DNA from: Lottia gigantea
Taxonomy: Eukaryota > Mollusca > Gastropoda > Lottiidae
DNA length: 64,000 nt
Assembly: GCF_000327385.1 (NCBI RefSeq)
Contig: NW_008710566.1
Span: 679,412-743,411, forward strand
Reading direction: 5' to 3'
How positions within the stretch are numbered: the stretch's first letter is position 1; each line of letters opens with the position of its first letter. Below, in pieces: positions 24,203 through 35,289 of the stretch. The translations under genes were made by a program, and so were the position numbers. The notes beneath the pieces are model-generated. The model made no database searches, was not told the DNA's origin, and saw nothing but the letters and a program-made list of their open reading frames with translations.

Positions 24203-24676
24203 TTAGGGTGCCTGCATACTAACAGTCTTGATCGCTGATTTAAAAATCGAAATGGTTGGTCTAGGAGGGTATGATTCCATATATGCGGAAGCGGTATCCA
24301 TCAAATGGTCTCCGTCACGCGTGAAAAAAAATTGCTGGGTGTAACGATTTTTGACGCCTTTCCACGCGGAGATCTCCCAAATGTGACGTATTTTGTGGGG
24401 ATTTTCTGTCTTTTTTATGCACCAAAGCATCCATCTGTCTAGAAGTCTGTGCGTCAAAAGAAAGATAACGCATACGTTTAACGCACATATGAAATCATAT
24501 TTGACGCATGACGGATCCGCAAGGGCCATTTATGTCCGCATGACACATCCTCATGATGCGTATATGGAATCTTAGCTTTATTATGTGATTATTGCCACAT
24601 TTGAAAACAATCCACTGAAGATTTTTGTCTCCTCGTGTGCACGTAGCCAAAGACTGTTTGTGTGCCCGCACCCTAA
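24203..24676. mobile_element. Single MITE with TTAGGGTGC ends
   Basis: Left end TTAGGGTGCCTGC...AACAGTCTT matches the inverse of the right end AAGACTGTT...GCACCCTAA over about 27 bp with a few differences. A further inverted pair, GATTCCATATATGCGG and GCGTATATGGAATC, lies inside. The right end resembles GACTGTTTGTGTGCCCT at 34330-34360. Confidence 0.65.
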
Positions 24677-24992
24677 TCTGAAACATATTCCATGGGAAAT
24701 GTTTTTCAAGGAGAATTATATGTTATCTGTTGTTTTATTGTTGTATTAAGAGTAACCAGAATTTACCAGGTGACTTTTTTTGAACCACCTTGTACACAGG
24801 TTTATTTATTTTTAACAATTTTTGTGAAATATTTTATCGGTTTTTCTTATTGTACAAAATAGAACAAAATTTACTTCTTTTTTTGGAGAATTGTGTCATG
24901 ACTAATGCTATGGTGGGTGACAAAAACTGCAGTAGAATACTTCCATAACTTACAGGGATATAGTCTACTAATTAGTAACCTAATCACTCTTT

Positions 24993-25128
24993 AGAATTGG
25001 AAACTTACTTCTGGATAGTCTACAATTAAATTATAAGTGAACTACATTATTCTGCAGAATTGAATTGGAAACTTACTTCTGGATAGTCTACAATTAAATT
25101 ATAAGTGAACTACATTATTCTGTAGAAT
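24993..25128. repeat. 65-bp tandem duplication
   Basis: GAATTGGAAACTTACTTCTG begins two adjacent, nearly identical ~65-bp copies that end ACATTATTCTGCAGAAT / ACATTATTCTGTAGAAT. Confidence 0.8.
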
Positions 25129-25342
25129 GGTCTATGGTCTGAACAGAAAAAATCAAGTTCTATTAGTTGATTATGTGAATAATTATAGGACTATATGCCT
25201 TAAACAACATTTTAGGACAATTTAATGTTTCTATGTTAAAAAATAGGTAGAATTCTGAAAACTGCTGAATTGTTCAATAATTGATATTTTTCAAATTATG
25301 TTTGTTATATTTGAAATTTTACCCAATAAGTTTGAAAGGAAA

Positions 25343-25692
25343 TAGTCTAATTAAATTCAGACCAAACTTTTACTTTTTTTATATAGCCATATCAGTTAGG
25401 GTCTAAAGACGGCCTCTTTGAACATTTTGTCAGTTTGATGACACAGCCAGCCAATCAAATTCCTGCCCTCTCCGGCCCTGGGACGCAATAAAAAAGTGTG
25501 TTCAGTGTCTAATGTTCCTCAGAATGCACCGTTTGTCCCTGGAGAGAGCAGGAATTTGATTGGATTGTGGTGTCATCAAACTGACATTATGTTCAAAAAG
25601 GCCGTCTTTAGACCCTTACTGAAGTGGTTATATTAAAAAATAAAAGCTAATGAAAAACGTAACGAAAGTTTGGTCTAATTTTAATTAGACTG
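25343..25692. mobile_element. Long-TIR foldback MITE, possibly Mutator-type
   Basis: AGTCTAATTAAA and TTTAATTAGACT bound arms of about 150 bp that include GGTCTAAAGACGGCC, GTCAGTTTGATGAC and CCAATCAAATTCCTGC with inverted partners. GAAAGGAAA stands immediately outside both ends (25334-25342 and 25693-25701), a candidate 9-bp target duplication, which with long TIRs would fit Mutator-like elements. Confidence 0.65.
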
Positions 25693-26427
25693 GAAAGGAA
25701 ACTTCTAAGATGTGTTACTTTTAGAAAGAGCATCATCTTTATCTGGTTTTGAATAAATTTTTGAAGGAAATCAGAATTGTGTTAATAGAAACTTTAAGTG
25801 TTCCTTGAAACACATAATTAGGCCAGAAAATCAACTGTTTGACACAATTATGAAATCTCACTTCAAAATTGGCAGTAAGAGTTGTACCTTTTAATGGCAC
25901 TTTATTGTTGTTTTGTTTATGACGGGGTACCTTGCAATGGTTAGGGTAACCAGAAATCAGATCTGCTTAAAACTGAGCTGTGATAAATTCTATTTCTTTG
26001 TTTATTGTATATTATGATCGTTTATGCCCTCTTCTGGTCCATTTTTGACAAAATTCTTGCCTCTTTTTAAAGCGACATGTGACACTAATGCTATTAAAAA
26101 CTAGCAAAGCTGAGCAGTGTGTAATGGGGCTACATTAGTCAATACAGCACAAACTTTCACACCTTTAACTTATATAATTCTAACTAGTGACTTGAACAAA
26201 ACTGTGAAGAATTTTGTCAAATATGGTGAAAATATATGCTTTTATGTTAATGGGAATTTTGATGCCAAAGGTAGTGAACTTACAATAAGAATCTCTTAGT
26301 TACATACGAAACTGTGTATGGTTCTTGCATGGAAATGACACACAGGATCCTAGTTCGCAGACATTTTGAATCACTACTCGCCTTAATAAGTGTAATAAGG
26401 CAAAGGTTATGATATTTCATATCACAT

Positions 26428-26793
26428 TTAAAGAAGGGTTCCCTTATTTTTATTTATGAAAATGAAAATGCTAATACTTATATGAATAGAAAGTAGAGGT
26501 GTTCTAATGACTTGGAAAAATACCAGTTTGTCTCACATGTCCATAATTAATTCATAATTAGCTAAATTAGAAGAGAATTACCAGCAGAATTCCAATGAGT
26601 GACCGATCAAGAAAGGTCAAAAAGTCTTTTTTTGTTCATCCAGACTGTGAAAACATGGACATTTATAATTGGTTAAAACTCTTAATTATATGCAATAAGA
26701 ACATAAATACATGATAATTCATTAATTAGAAACACCAATTAATCAAATAGTTTGCTTAATTTGACTCTAAGAAATAAGGAAACCCATCTTTAA
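26428..26793 (+). mobile_element. Family B MITE, full length (366 bp)
   Basis: Starts TTAAAGAAGGGTTCCCTTAT and ends AAGGAAACCCATCTTTAA; interior as in the copy at 17645-18020. Confidence 0.85.
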
Positions 26794-27689
26794 AGGTTTA
26801 GAAATGGCTTTAAATATGATTTGAAGGCTCAGTTTAAATATTAAAGCCCTTTTAAAAATTAGACTTATTTAGTTGAGGTGGTGTTTCAAAATGGCTGTTA
26901 TTTCCATGTAAGAACCATATGTAGTTTTGTATGTTTAGTTATAGACATATCAGTTTTATTTTATATCTTTTAGATGTCATCCACATTGTAGAAAATATCA
27001 TCATTATATTACTCAAAAATAGGCTTATTCAGTTTTCGTTGTTGAAATTTATGAAAAAATCATCTCCATGTAGGTTGCTTTAAAAAAAAAGGTCATAGCT
27101 AGTAAGTAATTATCCAAAATGTGGCATAAGGAACTGAGCAAAAAGACTCATAGTTCTCATACAATTAAAACAAAATGCACCAATGAAATCGCAATTTACT
27201 ACACAATGTACCTTTTGATATTCAAATTTTTAAGAAGCTTCTATATAAGGTTCTAGTCAAACTTGTAAGGAAATTGTGTGTACATAATGTAACTCCTGAA
27301 ATCAAAGTTTTTAACAAATTTACTATTTGTGCAATTATGTTTCTTTTCTTTTAGAATTTACTCCCAAAAGCAATGGTTGTGCATCAAAATTAAATTTGCA
27401 ATACTAACTGATCAAAATAATCGTAATCATGAAAATTGGAATTTTATATATGAATTGATTTGCTAGGATGAAATAGAGTCTTGCTTTTTACACCAGCAAA
27501 CAATGTATCCCTTTCAGTAAAGCACATTAATTAAATGAATGTATCCCTTTAATTTTTAAGTGAATTTTGTTTTAGAACTCATGTTAATGTATTTAATTGT
27601 TTTAGATAAAACACTTCCATGAGAATACATAATATTTTAAATAAATTTTACATAAAAAGCAATTTAATAAAATTTTCAGCAATCTGATT

Positions 27690-28676
27690 AAAATACAGCT
27701 CTAGATATTTCATTGTCAATCTAATTAAATACAGCTCTAGATATATCATATTGTCAATCTAATTAAATACAGCTCTAGATATTTCATTGTCAATCTAATC
27801 AAAATACAGCTCTAGATATATCATTGTCAATCTAATTAAATACAGCTCTAGATATTTCATATTGTCAATCTAATTAAAATACAGCTCTAGATATTTCATT
27901 GTCAATCTAATTAAATACAGCTCTAGATATTTCATTGTCAATCTAATTAAATACAGCTCTAGATATTTCATTGTCAATCTAATTAAAATACAGCTCTAGA
28001 TATTTCATTGTCAGTCTAATTAAATACAGCTCTAGATATTTCATTGTCAATCTAATTAAAATACAGCTCTAGATATTTCATATTGTCAATCTAATTAAAA
28101 TACAGCTCTAGATATTTCATTGTCAATCTAATTAAAATACAGCTCTAGATATTTCATTGTCAATCTAATTAAATACAGCTCTAGATATTTCATTGTCAAT
28201 CTAATTAAAATACAGCTCTAGATATTTCATTGTCAATCTAATTAAAATACAGCTCTAGATATTTCATATTGTCAGTCTAATTAAAATTAATTAATACAGC
28301 TCTAGATATTTCATTGTCAATCTAATTAAAATACAGCTCTAGATATTTCATTGTCAATCTAATTAAAATACAGCTCTAGATATTTCATTGTCAATCTAGT
28401 TAAAATACAGCTCTAGATAATTCATTGTCAATCTAATTAAATACAGCTCTAGATATTTCATTGTCAATCTAATTAAAATACAGCTCTAGATAATTCATTG
28501 TCAATCTAATTAAATACAACGCTAGATATTTTATTGTCAATCTAATTGAAATACAGCTCTAGATATTGTCAATCTAATTAAATACAGCTCTAGATATTTC
28601 ATTGTCAATCTAATTAAATACAGCTCTAGATATTTCATTGTCAATCTAATTAAATACAGCTCTAGATATGTTTTTT
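27690..28676. repeat. 36/37-bp tandem array, about 27 copies
   Basis: The unit is ATTGTCAATCTAATTAAATA + CAGCTCTAGATATTTC. Copies differ mainly in AAATA versus AAAATA and an optional extra TAT, giving 36-39 bp. No coding frame; intergenic between CSRNP and LETMD1. Confidence 0.92.
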
Positions 28677-30763
28677 TTTATTTCTTTTACATGGGTTATT
28701 TCAGCCATTTGATAACATTCATCAAATTGGTGAGAATGTCCATGGAATATGAATGAAACAAAATATTCTGAGTTCTATTATATTTAATTGAAAATTCAGC
28801 CATGACCTAAATGTTAAAAGTGTTTCTAAATTAAACTAGATCTAGGGCATATCAACTATTATTTGGAAAGCTGTTTCATACTAGAGTTGAAGTCAATGAA
28901 TTATTAGGTAAAAATCAGTGTTTATATATATATTTCTATATATTTATCTATATTGTAGTTGTTGTGAAGAAAAAAAACCTATATGTTTTTAACTTACAGT
29001 AGTTCAGTATCGCTCTGTATTTATAACATGTCTTAGACAGTAAAGGGCATGAAAAGGACTTGGCTTTCTATTTTGTTATGTGTACATGAATTAAGGGTAT
29101 ATTGTTATTGTCTGTCCATCTCATCAAAAGTTTTCATAAACAATCTAGTTTACAGTTCCTTGACAGATTTGGATGAAATGATGTAACTTAACGCAAAATA
29201 TGCTTTATCACATGAGGCCCTTCATGATTAGTGATGTCAGCAAACACTTGGTTTTAGTTGAGTTGCAGGAATCACAGACATCTCATCGAAATTTGGAATG
29301 GTGAAAATTGATGCTATCAGTGTCCCTCTTTGAAATTGTTTTAAGAAGAGGCACAGCTCTTGATGAAACTTGACATATCCTTCACCTTATTGTGTCGAAG
29401 TATTTCGTACCCTGTAAATGTCCTACTATACTACGCATACATGTGTAATCTACCAATGTTGTCGGGTTTCTACCGCTTTTGCATGTTGTCTACCACTCTA
29501 CCGGCGGGATACCTAATTCTACCGATTTTTTGGGGGGTTTTTTGATCAAATTTTCACGGGGCCTACATTTTTCAATGTCTAAATTCTCTACCATAAATCA
29601 ACAAAATATCTATCATTACTTGTATCTTAATTGTCGGTAACACACGTTAATCTCGTCACGTAATAATATTATCAGTGCCTGATTAATTAATCCCCCAATT
29701 AAGATAGTAATTTGATCTATTTTCACCCGATAATGTGTATTTTAAGCCCACAGACACTTTTTATAACAACATCCGGTAGATTCAACTTTCGCTTTTACAA
29801 TAAATTTTACGTAGTACGTAAAGAAATCGGTCCAGTTATGTAGTAAAAAAATTCAAACAAAATATTTAATTTAATAACAAAAGATTTAACAAAATATGCT
29901 ACACAAATTAAAATAATTCACTGGACTTATTGCGCGCCAAGAGAATATTTTTCTTGAAAATGCAATTGTGGTTCTACTAAAACAAATAATCTTGGGTTAT
30001 CACAGTAAACATGTTCGAAACCAAGCTCATATCTCTGAAACTAAACACACATAGAATCTGCCATTGCTGGTTGGCACCAACGAAAATTTGTTCCTGTCAC
30101 AAACATTGGAAAGGAAATTTTGTTTTTAATTTTCCGGAAGTTAAAAATTTTTCTCCACAATTCTCAGACCTTTTTTTTTATTTCAATTTTTCCATTTTCA
30201 TTTTCAAAGAAAAATTTATCTCCATTTTGGATTTTTTTTTGTCTAAAAACTCTTGAATTTTCATCTATACACCCCCATTATCAAGATTTGTGTTTAAGAA
30301 GTTTTCTGTTGGCTGGGTGAGTGTAGGCTAGAAATATTGGTAGATGAAGTAACAAAGACACACTGGATTCTGGAATTAAAAAAAAACAACCATTCTACAT
30401 ATAACTTCATGAATTCTGTCTATAAGCTGTTGAACAACCATTTGGACAGAGCAAAAGGCAATGAGATAGCAACTCTCTAGTCAACACAGCTACAGTCTAT
30501 CCTCAAATTATCGGTAAGCAGTCAATTGGGCACAAGCCAATTAGACACAGTATTTTAGCACATTTGGGCACAGGTCATATAAGCACACCTATAAGCCTTA
30601 AGCACATATTCACTTAAGCACACACTTTTAAGGAAAACTAATATTCGGCGATTTTTATGTAGTGACACAATGTTACCTTTTCAAGATTTGCATTATGAGC
30701 CTCTTTCTGGATTCAATATGGCTGACATGTGGAGTTAAGTCAACTAATAACAGTCAACAAGTT
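28677..30763. other. Intergenic, 3' of LETMD1; one family A arm
   Basis: A family A arm at about 29155-29330 (GATGTCAGCAAACACTTGG, GTTGCAGGAATCACAGACAT, ATTGATGCTATCAGTGTCCC). The rest is AT-rich. Inverted long runs of A/T at 30170-30240 give short spurious frames. No gene recognised. Confidence 0.4.
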
Positions 30764-33700
30764 TTAGCGAGGAGCTAAGATTTTAAAATGGAAATCCAAC
30801 GTACCATCAATTTTGTGACTGACATCAACCCACTGTCGTAAGTATTTTAATTTTTCTTCTCTGTTTAAACCCATTGGATTAACTCCCCTGGCGTAGCAGG
30901 CCTGAAATTGAAACTAAATACATTCAACTAAAAGTTGTGGATATAATCTTAATCTGTATCAAGATTTTCCAAACTTGTTCAGACAATAAAATTTTTTTTT
31001 TGTAAAGAATATGTCACCTCAGATTTCCAAAATTAAATTATTGAAGAGAATTACTACCTAGAATTGACACGTCTAAAACTGGGTCAAATATTCATCAGTT
31101 GGACTTACCAGGTGCCATGACTAAAGAATAGAATCAACCAACTAAGTAATTATTGCAATTCTAAGCATGTCTCAAAATTACTTAGTTTAATGAATTATTA
31201 CTTAGTTTTATAGATTTATTAGATTATAGAGAGATTCTGTTGTATAGTTATGACACCAGTAAGTCCACTGATGAACAAAGACTCATTTGAGTAAAAAATT
31301 CAATTTTTTTGGTTATCCTAAGAGGTACTAATACTTTAACCAATGAGAATCAAATTGAATTTCGAATTCTTCACCAAAAGGCTTATGTATCCACCTGTAA
31401 TGACGAGGGCCGTATAATTTATACAATGCTGCCACCTACCCTTTCAATTTCTTCATCTTTTAAAGTGAGAAGTCCCTCTCTTCTCATAGCTCTATCTATA
31501 TTGAGGAATATTAGACTGTCATGTTTAAGCTTGCTGCTTCGTACAGATAGGTCTAGACACTTGGCTAAATGACGCTGAAATATTTAGTTTTGGTATCAAG
31601 AGCAACATATCTTTGTAGCATGATTCAAGTTCTGTTTTAATATTTTTACAGTTGAGTAACCTAATTCGTACACGTCCAAAAATAATTAATAATTAATATG
31701 TGCGACCTTGCGTGACCTCCAACAAACCTATTTGAATTATTTTGTAGAATTTCTAAGACAACATCTAAGACATAAAAAAAAAAATTTCTGTTTTTTTAAT
31801 TTATGCACGAAAATAGGTTACACCACTGTATAAATGTATCTATACTGTTTTGGATATCAAATCCTCCCCACCCTTCTTTAACAAGAAAATTGCTGTCTGC
31901 TTTCCAACTGTTTTCAATGGTGCACAGAAGTAGGACGTAAAACTCCATTCATTTCATTTACAACTGTTTTCAAACCTTTTCAAAAAAGGAGGCTAGTTAA
32001 ACAAATTACTGCTGATGATCTGTACCAAGTTTTTCCAACTCTAGCTAGCTGACATCTGTCTATGTAAAGAATTAAGCATCCTTATAATCTTACTGTGTAA
32101 GCCAGAATCATTAAAACTAGTTTTTTCCACTTAAGCAAACTGACATTTGTCAAAATAAAGCCTTAAGAGTAAAATTTGTAGCTTGTTTTTCCCACTTTAG
32201 CCAACTGACAAAGTGACAATAGAGGCTATGTAAGCTCTTGTGAAATATGGAGCTATTTTTTCAACTCTAGCTAGCCGACAACTGTCAAAATTGACTCACT
32301 GTATAAGCCAATGATAATTTGTCGAGGTTGTAAGGTTTACCATTAAACAGAGGCTGAATTTCTAAAATCTTCTCTCCATTTTGGAACTGTTTCATTTTGA
32401 TCTGCATTTTGAAATAAAAAAGAGAAAAAAACATGTACAAAAAGAAATCCTATTTTTTTTGCATTAACTAAACTTATTTAACTGGTTGGAGGCACCAAAA
32501 AATATTGACTTATTGACTGATATTTTGTTCCATTTGAAGAGAACCATATATCAGTTTTAAATTTTGAAAAGTGATACAAATGCTTTTCAGAATACATCTT
32601 TTGTTTGCGTCATGAAAAACTGAGTCAAAGTTTGATCTAATTCTTACCTCTTGCACCATGTGCCTTACTCTCTCTTGAAGATTTTTATCTTCAATGTGTT
32701 TACTATAAGAATTGAAGAATTTTAAGATATCAGGACAATGAGCTAACTGTTTCTTTAAGTCCTGATTATAGAATTCTTCCTTCTGTTTCCGTGTCCAGAA
32801 ATGGTGGGACAATAGATACCTCGGAAACATATACCTAGAATTCCAAATAAATATCATTAGCTATGTAGACTCTCTCAAGCAGAAACTGAGTTCAAAAACC
32901 TACATGTTACATTCAAGAGTATTGGCTATGTGGACTAGGGATGTTGATTTGATAAACTTATACTCAAACAATACACAAACAATCAATATATTTAACATTG
33001 TGGACTCTCTGAAGGAAGTATACAACCAGGGGTACCATATAAACATTATTAGCTACATGGACTCATTCAAGGGATGTTGATTCGATAAACTTATCCACAA
33101 TCAATCAATATATTTAACATTGTGGACTCTCTGAAGGAAGTATACAACCAGGGGTACCATATAAACATTATTACTCTCTGGCCACTTTGAGTTCTAAATT
33201 GAATTTTTTTTTTCTCTCATGTCACAAATATTCAAAATATGATTTTCAAGTGCATACCAATTGTCTTAGAATACCTTTGGGTCCATGAATATATAAGTTT
33301 TGAAAATTTTGCACTTGAAATGAACACATTTCTCTCCAAGAAATTTCATGTGAAAATGACACACATTTTGAACTGAAAATCTCCCTCTGTAAAATCATAG
33401 TTTAAAATAATTTTGTTTTATGGTTGGCATTTTCATCAACCCAAAGACAATCTAAGAATCTCAGCAATATTTGGAGATTACTATTTCAAAAATGATAGCC
33501 AAAATGTGATTTAGAACTTGATGTGGCCAGAGAGTAGCTACGTGGACTCATTCAAGGGATGTTGATTTGATAAATCTCTACTCTCTTTGAAAGCCATGTG
33601 GACCACCAAGGAGTAGCCAAGCTGCCAAACCCAAAAAGCAACTTAATATTAGCTATACAGACTCCCTAAGAGGGACACCTAATGTACAAACCTAGTCACA

Positions 33701-35028
33701 GAATTTAAATCTGCTTGGTTTGAATTGATATAAAAATCCACTTACGCAATGGGTAGAATACTAGCTCCCATTGGTATTAAACCAGTAAATATCAGCAATG
33801 GTGTCAAACGCCATATATCTTTCCTCAATTGACTATATATCACTAACTCTGAATGTGAAAACTGTCCGACCTTTTTACCTCCCCATAATTCAAATAATAC
33901 ACGAAAATATACCTTCGTATCAGAAAAAAAATCTGATGTTCCTGAAAAAATACAAAAAAATATTTTATTGCTGAGCTGATATAATAAACCTTTTGGGGTT
34001 ATTAAAAATATAAACAAAAGGCCTAATGGAAAAGAATTCTAGCAGCACCAAAACTTATGGTACTGGTAATTTTTGTTGCCAACAAGGGTTTCAGCTACCA
34101 GCTGTGAGCGCAGGAGGAGACAAAAAAACTTGCAGATCATGCAATTGAAAGGAAAATGAATCTGATAAGATGATGACACTCTTTCATGCAGACGATAAAA
34201 CAATATGCTACAAATTTCGGACTGGTTTGATATTATAATTCCTGTTGACAACTACAATCTTGTCGTGGAAAAAAGGGCACACGTGAGATTTAACTCGGGA
34301 TGCTCGTTGGAGACAAAAATCTGCAACAAAGACTGTTTGTGTGCCCTCAAAGTCACTATAATACATTGGGAGAAAGAATTTAGTCACAAATTCAGTTTTT
34401 ATGAAGCCTGTGCACACTATCTGATGATGACAGGCAATAGATATTTGCATACCAGTTTTCAATGTGTGGTAGACATTAAAAGCCTTTGGAAATTTATTTG
34501 ATGCTGTTTTCTCAGAGCTTTGTATTAATGACTTGATTTTATCAACAAAATATCTTGTCACTTTTCCTGGTGGCTGAATCACATCTTTCGGTTTTTCGAT
34601 TTTATTGGAATAATATCTGGAAAAGAAATGCCAACATAAGCATTATTAGCTGTGTGGACTCTCTTAATAATGAGATGTTAAGCCTAGAAAATAATTCGAC
34701 TGGTACCTATATGCTGTATTACTGCCACTGTAAGCTTAATAATAAATAAAACAGAGTTTAGTCGATACACTTTCAGATTAATTGGGTTCAAACATTTTGT
34801 GGTCTGAATTGATTACTGACAGAGAGAGGTTTTCTCCCCTTAAACCGACTTTTTAATTTTCAACTATCACATTCGATCTGACCCTTAAAACGACAACTAG
34901 TTACATGGGAAAATCAATTTGTGCTAGATATTAAATATTTACCTGCAAACCGTTGTGTTTTTCGGAAAGAAATAGACTTTAGAACTATTGGTGCAGCAAC
35001 AGAAATATCGAATGCTGGGCGCAGCCAT
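30764..35028 (-). CDS. LETMD1: LETM1 domain-containing protein 1, 335 aa
   Basis: Exons 35028-34943, 34616-34453, 33941-33746, 32834-32648, 32401-32300, 31574-31440, 30901-30764; all GT-AG, phases consistent. The start MAAPSIRYF (CAAAATGGCTG context) opens a short mitochondrial-type leader. The family block KSLIQSSEKTASNKFPKAF follows, then FELWGGKK...HSELVIYSQLRKDIW, a membrane segment (about residues 128-157, LLIFTGLIPMGASILPIA) running into MFPRYLLSHHFWTRKQ, the strongest LETM signature. The later part (RHLAKCLDLSV... ACYARGVNPMG...LRQWVDVS) is the ribosome-binding-like LETM1 fold. Human LETMD1 (360 aa) is a mitochondrial membrane protein involved in mitochondrial structure and brown-fat function. 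The last exon reads to TAA at 30766-30764; a GTACGT at 30807-30802 could instead splice to an unseen exon, so the last ~12 residues are uncertain. Confidence 0.92.
31040..31310. mobile_element. Diverged family C relative
   Basis: Shares TTGGACTTACCAGGTGCCAT, TTACTTAGTTTTATAGATTT and GACACCAGTAAGTCCACTGA with the variant at 42690-43010, but the outer ends are degraded. It lies in LETMD1 intron 6. Confidence 0.55.
32860..33173. repeat. ~122-bp imperfect tandem repeat
   Basis: AATCAATATATTTAACATTG begins copies at 32981 and 33103. Each continues through GTGGACTCTCTGAAGGAAGT, ACCAGGGGTACCATATAAAC and GGACTCATTCAAGGGATGTT. A partial earlier copy starts near 32925, and the second copy is interrupted by the MITE at 33174. 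Related GTGGACTCTCT scraps occur at 7565 and 34655. It lies in LETMD1 intron 3. Confidence 0.85.
33174..33534. mobile_element. MITE with TA target duplication and preserved empty site
   Basis: Ends CTCTCTGGCCAC and GTGGCCAGAGAG with a longer imperfect TIR (GAGTTCTAAAT / ATTTAGAACTT). The flanks read CATTATTA | element | TAGCTACGTGG. The neighbouring tandem copy reads CATTATTAGCTACATGG at 33044-33060 without the element, so the borders and the TA duplication can be read directly. TA duplication fits the Tc1/mariner superfamily. 361 bp, non-coding. Confidence 0.85.
34085..34362. repeat. Degraded foldback in LETMD1 intron 2
   Basis: GAGACAAAAAAACTTGCAGA near the left end mirrors GAGACAAAAATCTGCAAC near the right, and GACTGTTTGTGTGCCCT matches the right end of the MITE at 24203-24676. 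The borders are not clear. Confidence 0.35.
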
Positions 35029-35289
35029 TTTGTTTGGATACAAATTTGTTATTGAATATAAAACTGAAACGAAATGAGGTAAAATGACAGTCAAGTTCAA
35101 ATATCCCTGATGATGCAACAAATTGAATGCTTGAATTTATGAAGGTTGGCCTAATGATTGGATTTCTTAATATGATAAAATATTTCGTTTTGGCATAATC
35201 CTTTTTATGCAGACCAAGGAAAGATAACTCTTTATCAAAGAAAATAAAGATAACTCTGAGCAGAAAAGTTATTGCGTTGAAAACTTGAA
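35029..35289. promoter_or_regulatory. Divergent promoter interval between LETMD1 and NUBPL
   Basis: The two ATGs face away from each other with only 261 bp between. There is no TATA box at a useful place; an inverted CCAAT (GATTGG) lies at about 35157-35162 and two AAAGATAACTCT words at 35220-35258. The 5' ends of both transcripts must lie here unless upstream exons exist. Co-regulation of two mitochondrial genes is an inference. Confidence 0.6.

Noticed and set aside
30011-30320. Phe-rich plus-strand frames
   Set aside because: Made by T-rich runs; no domain.
35029-35121. Upstream ATG of LETMD1 at 35121
   Set aside because: In frame, but the ATG at 35028 has the better context and the expected start; the longer form would crowd the NUBPL promoter.
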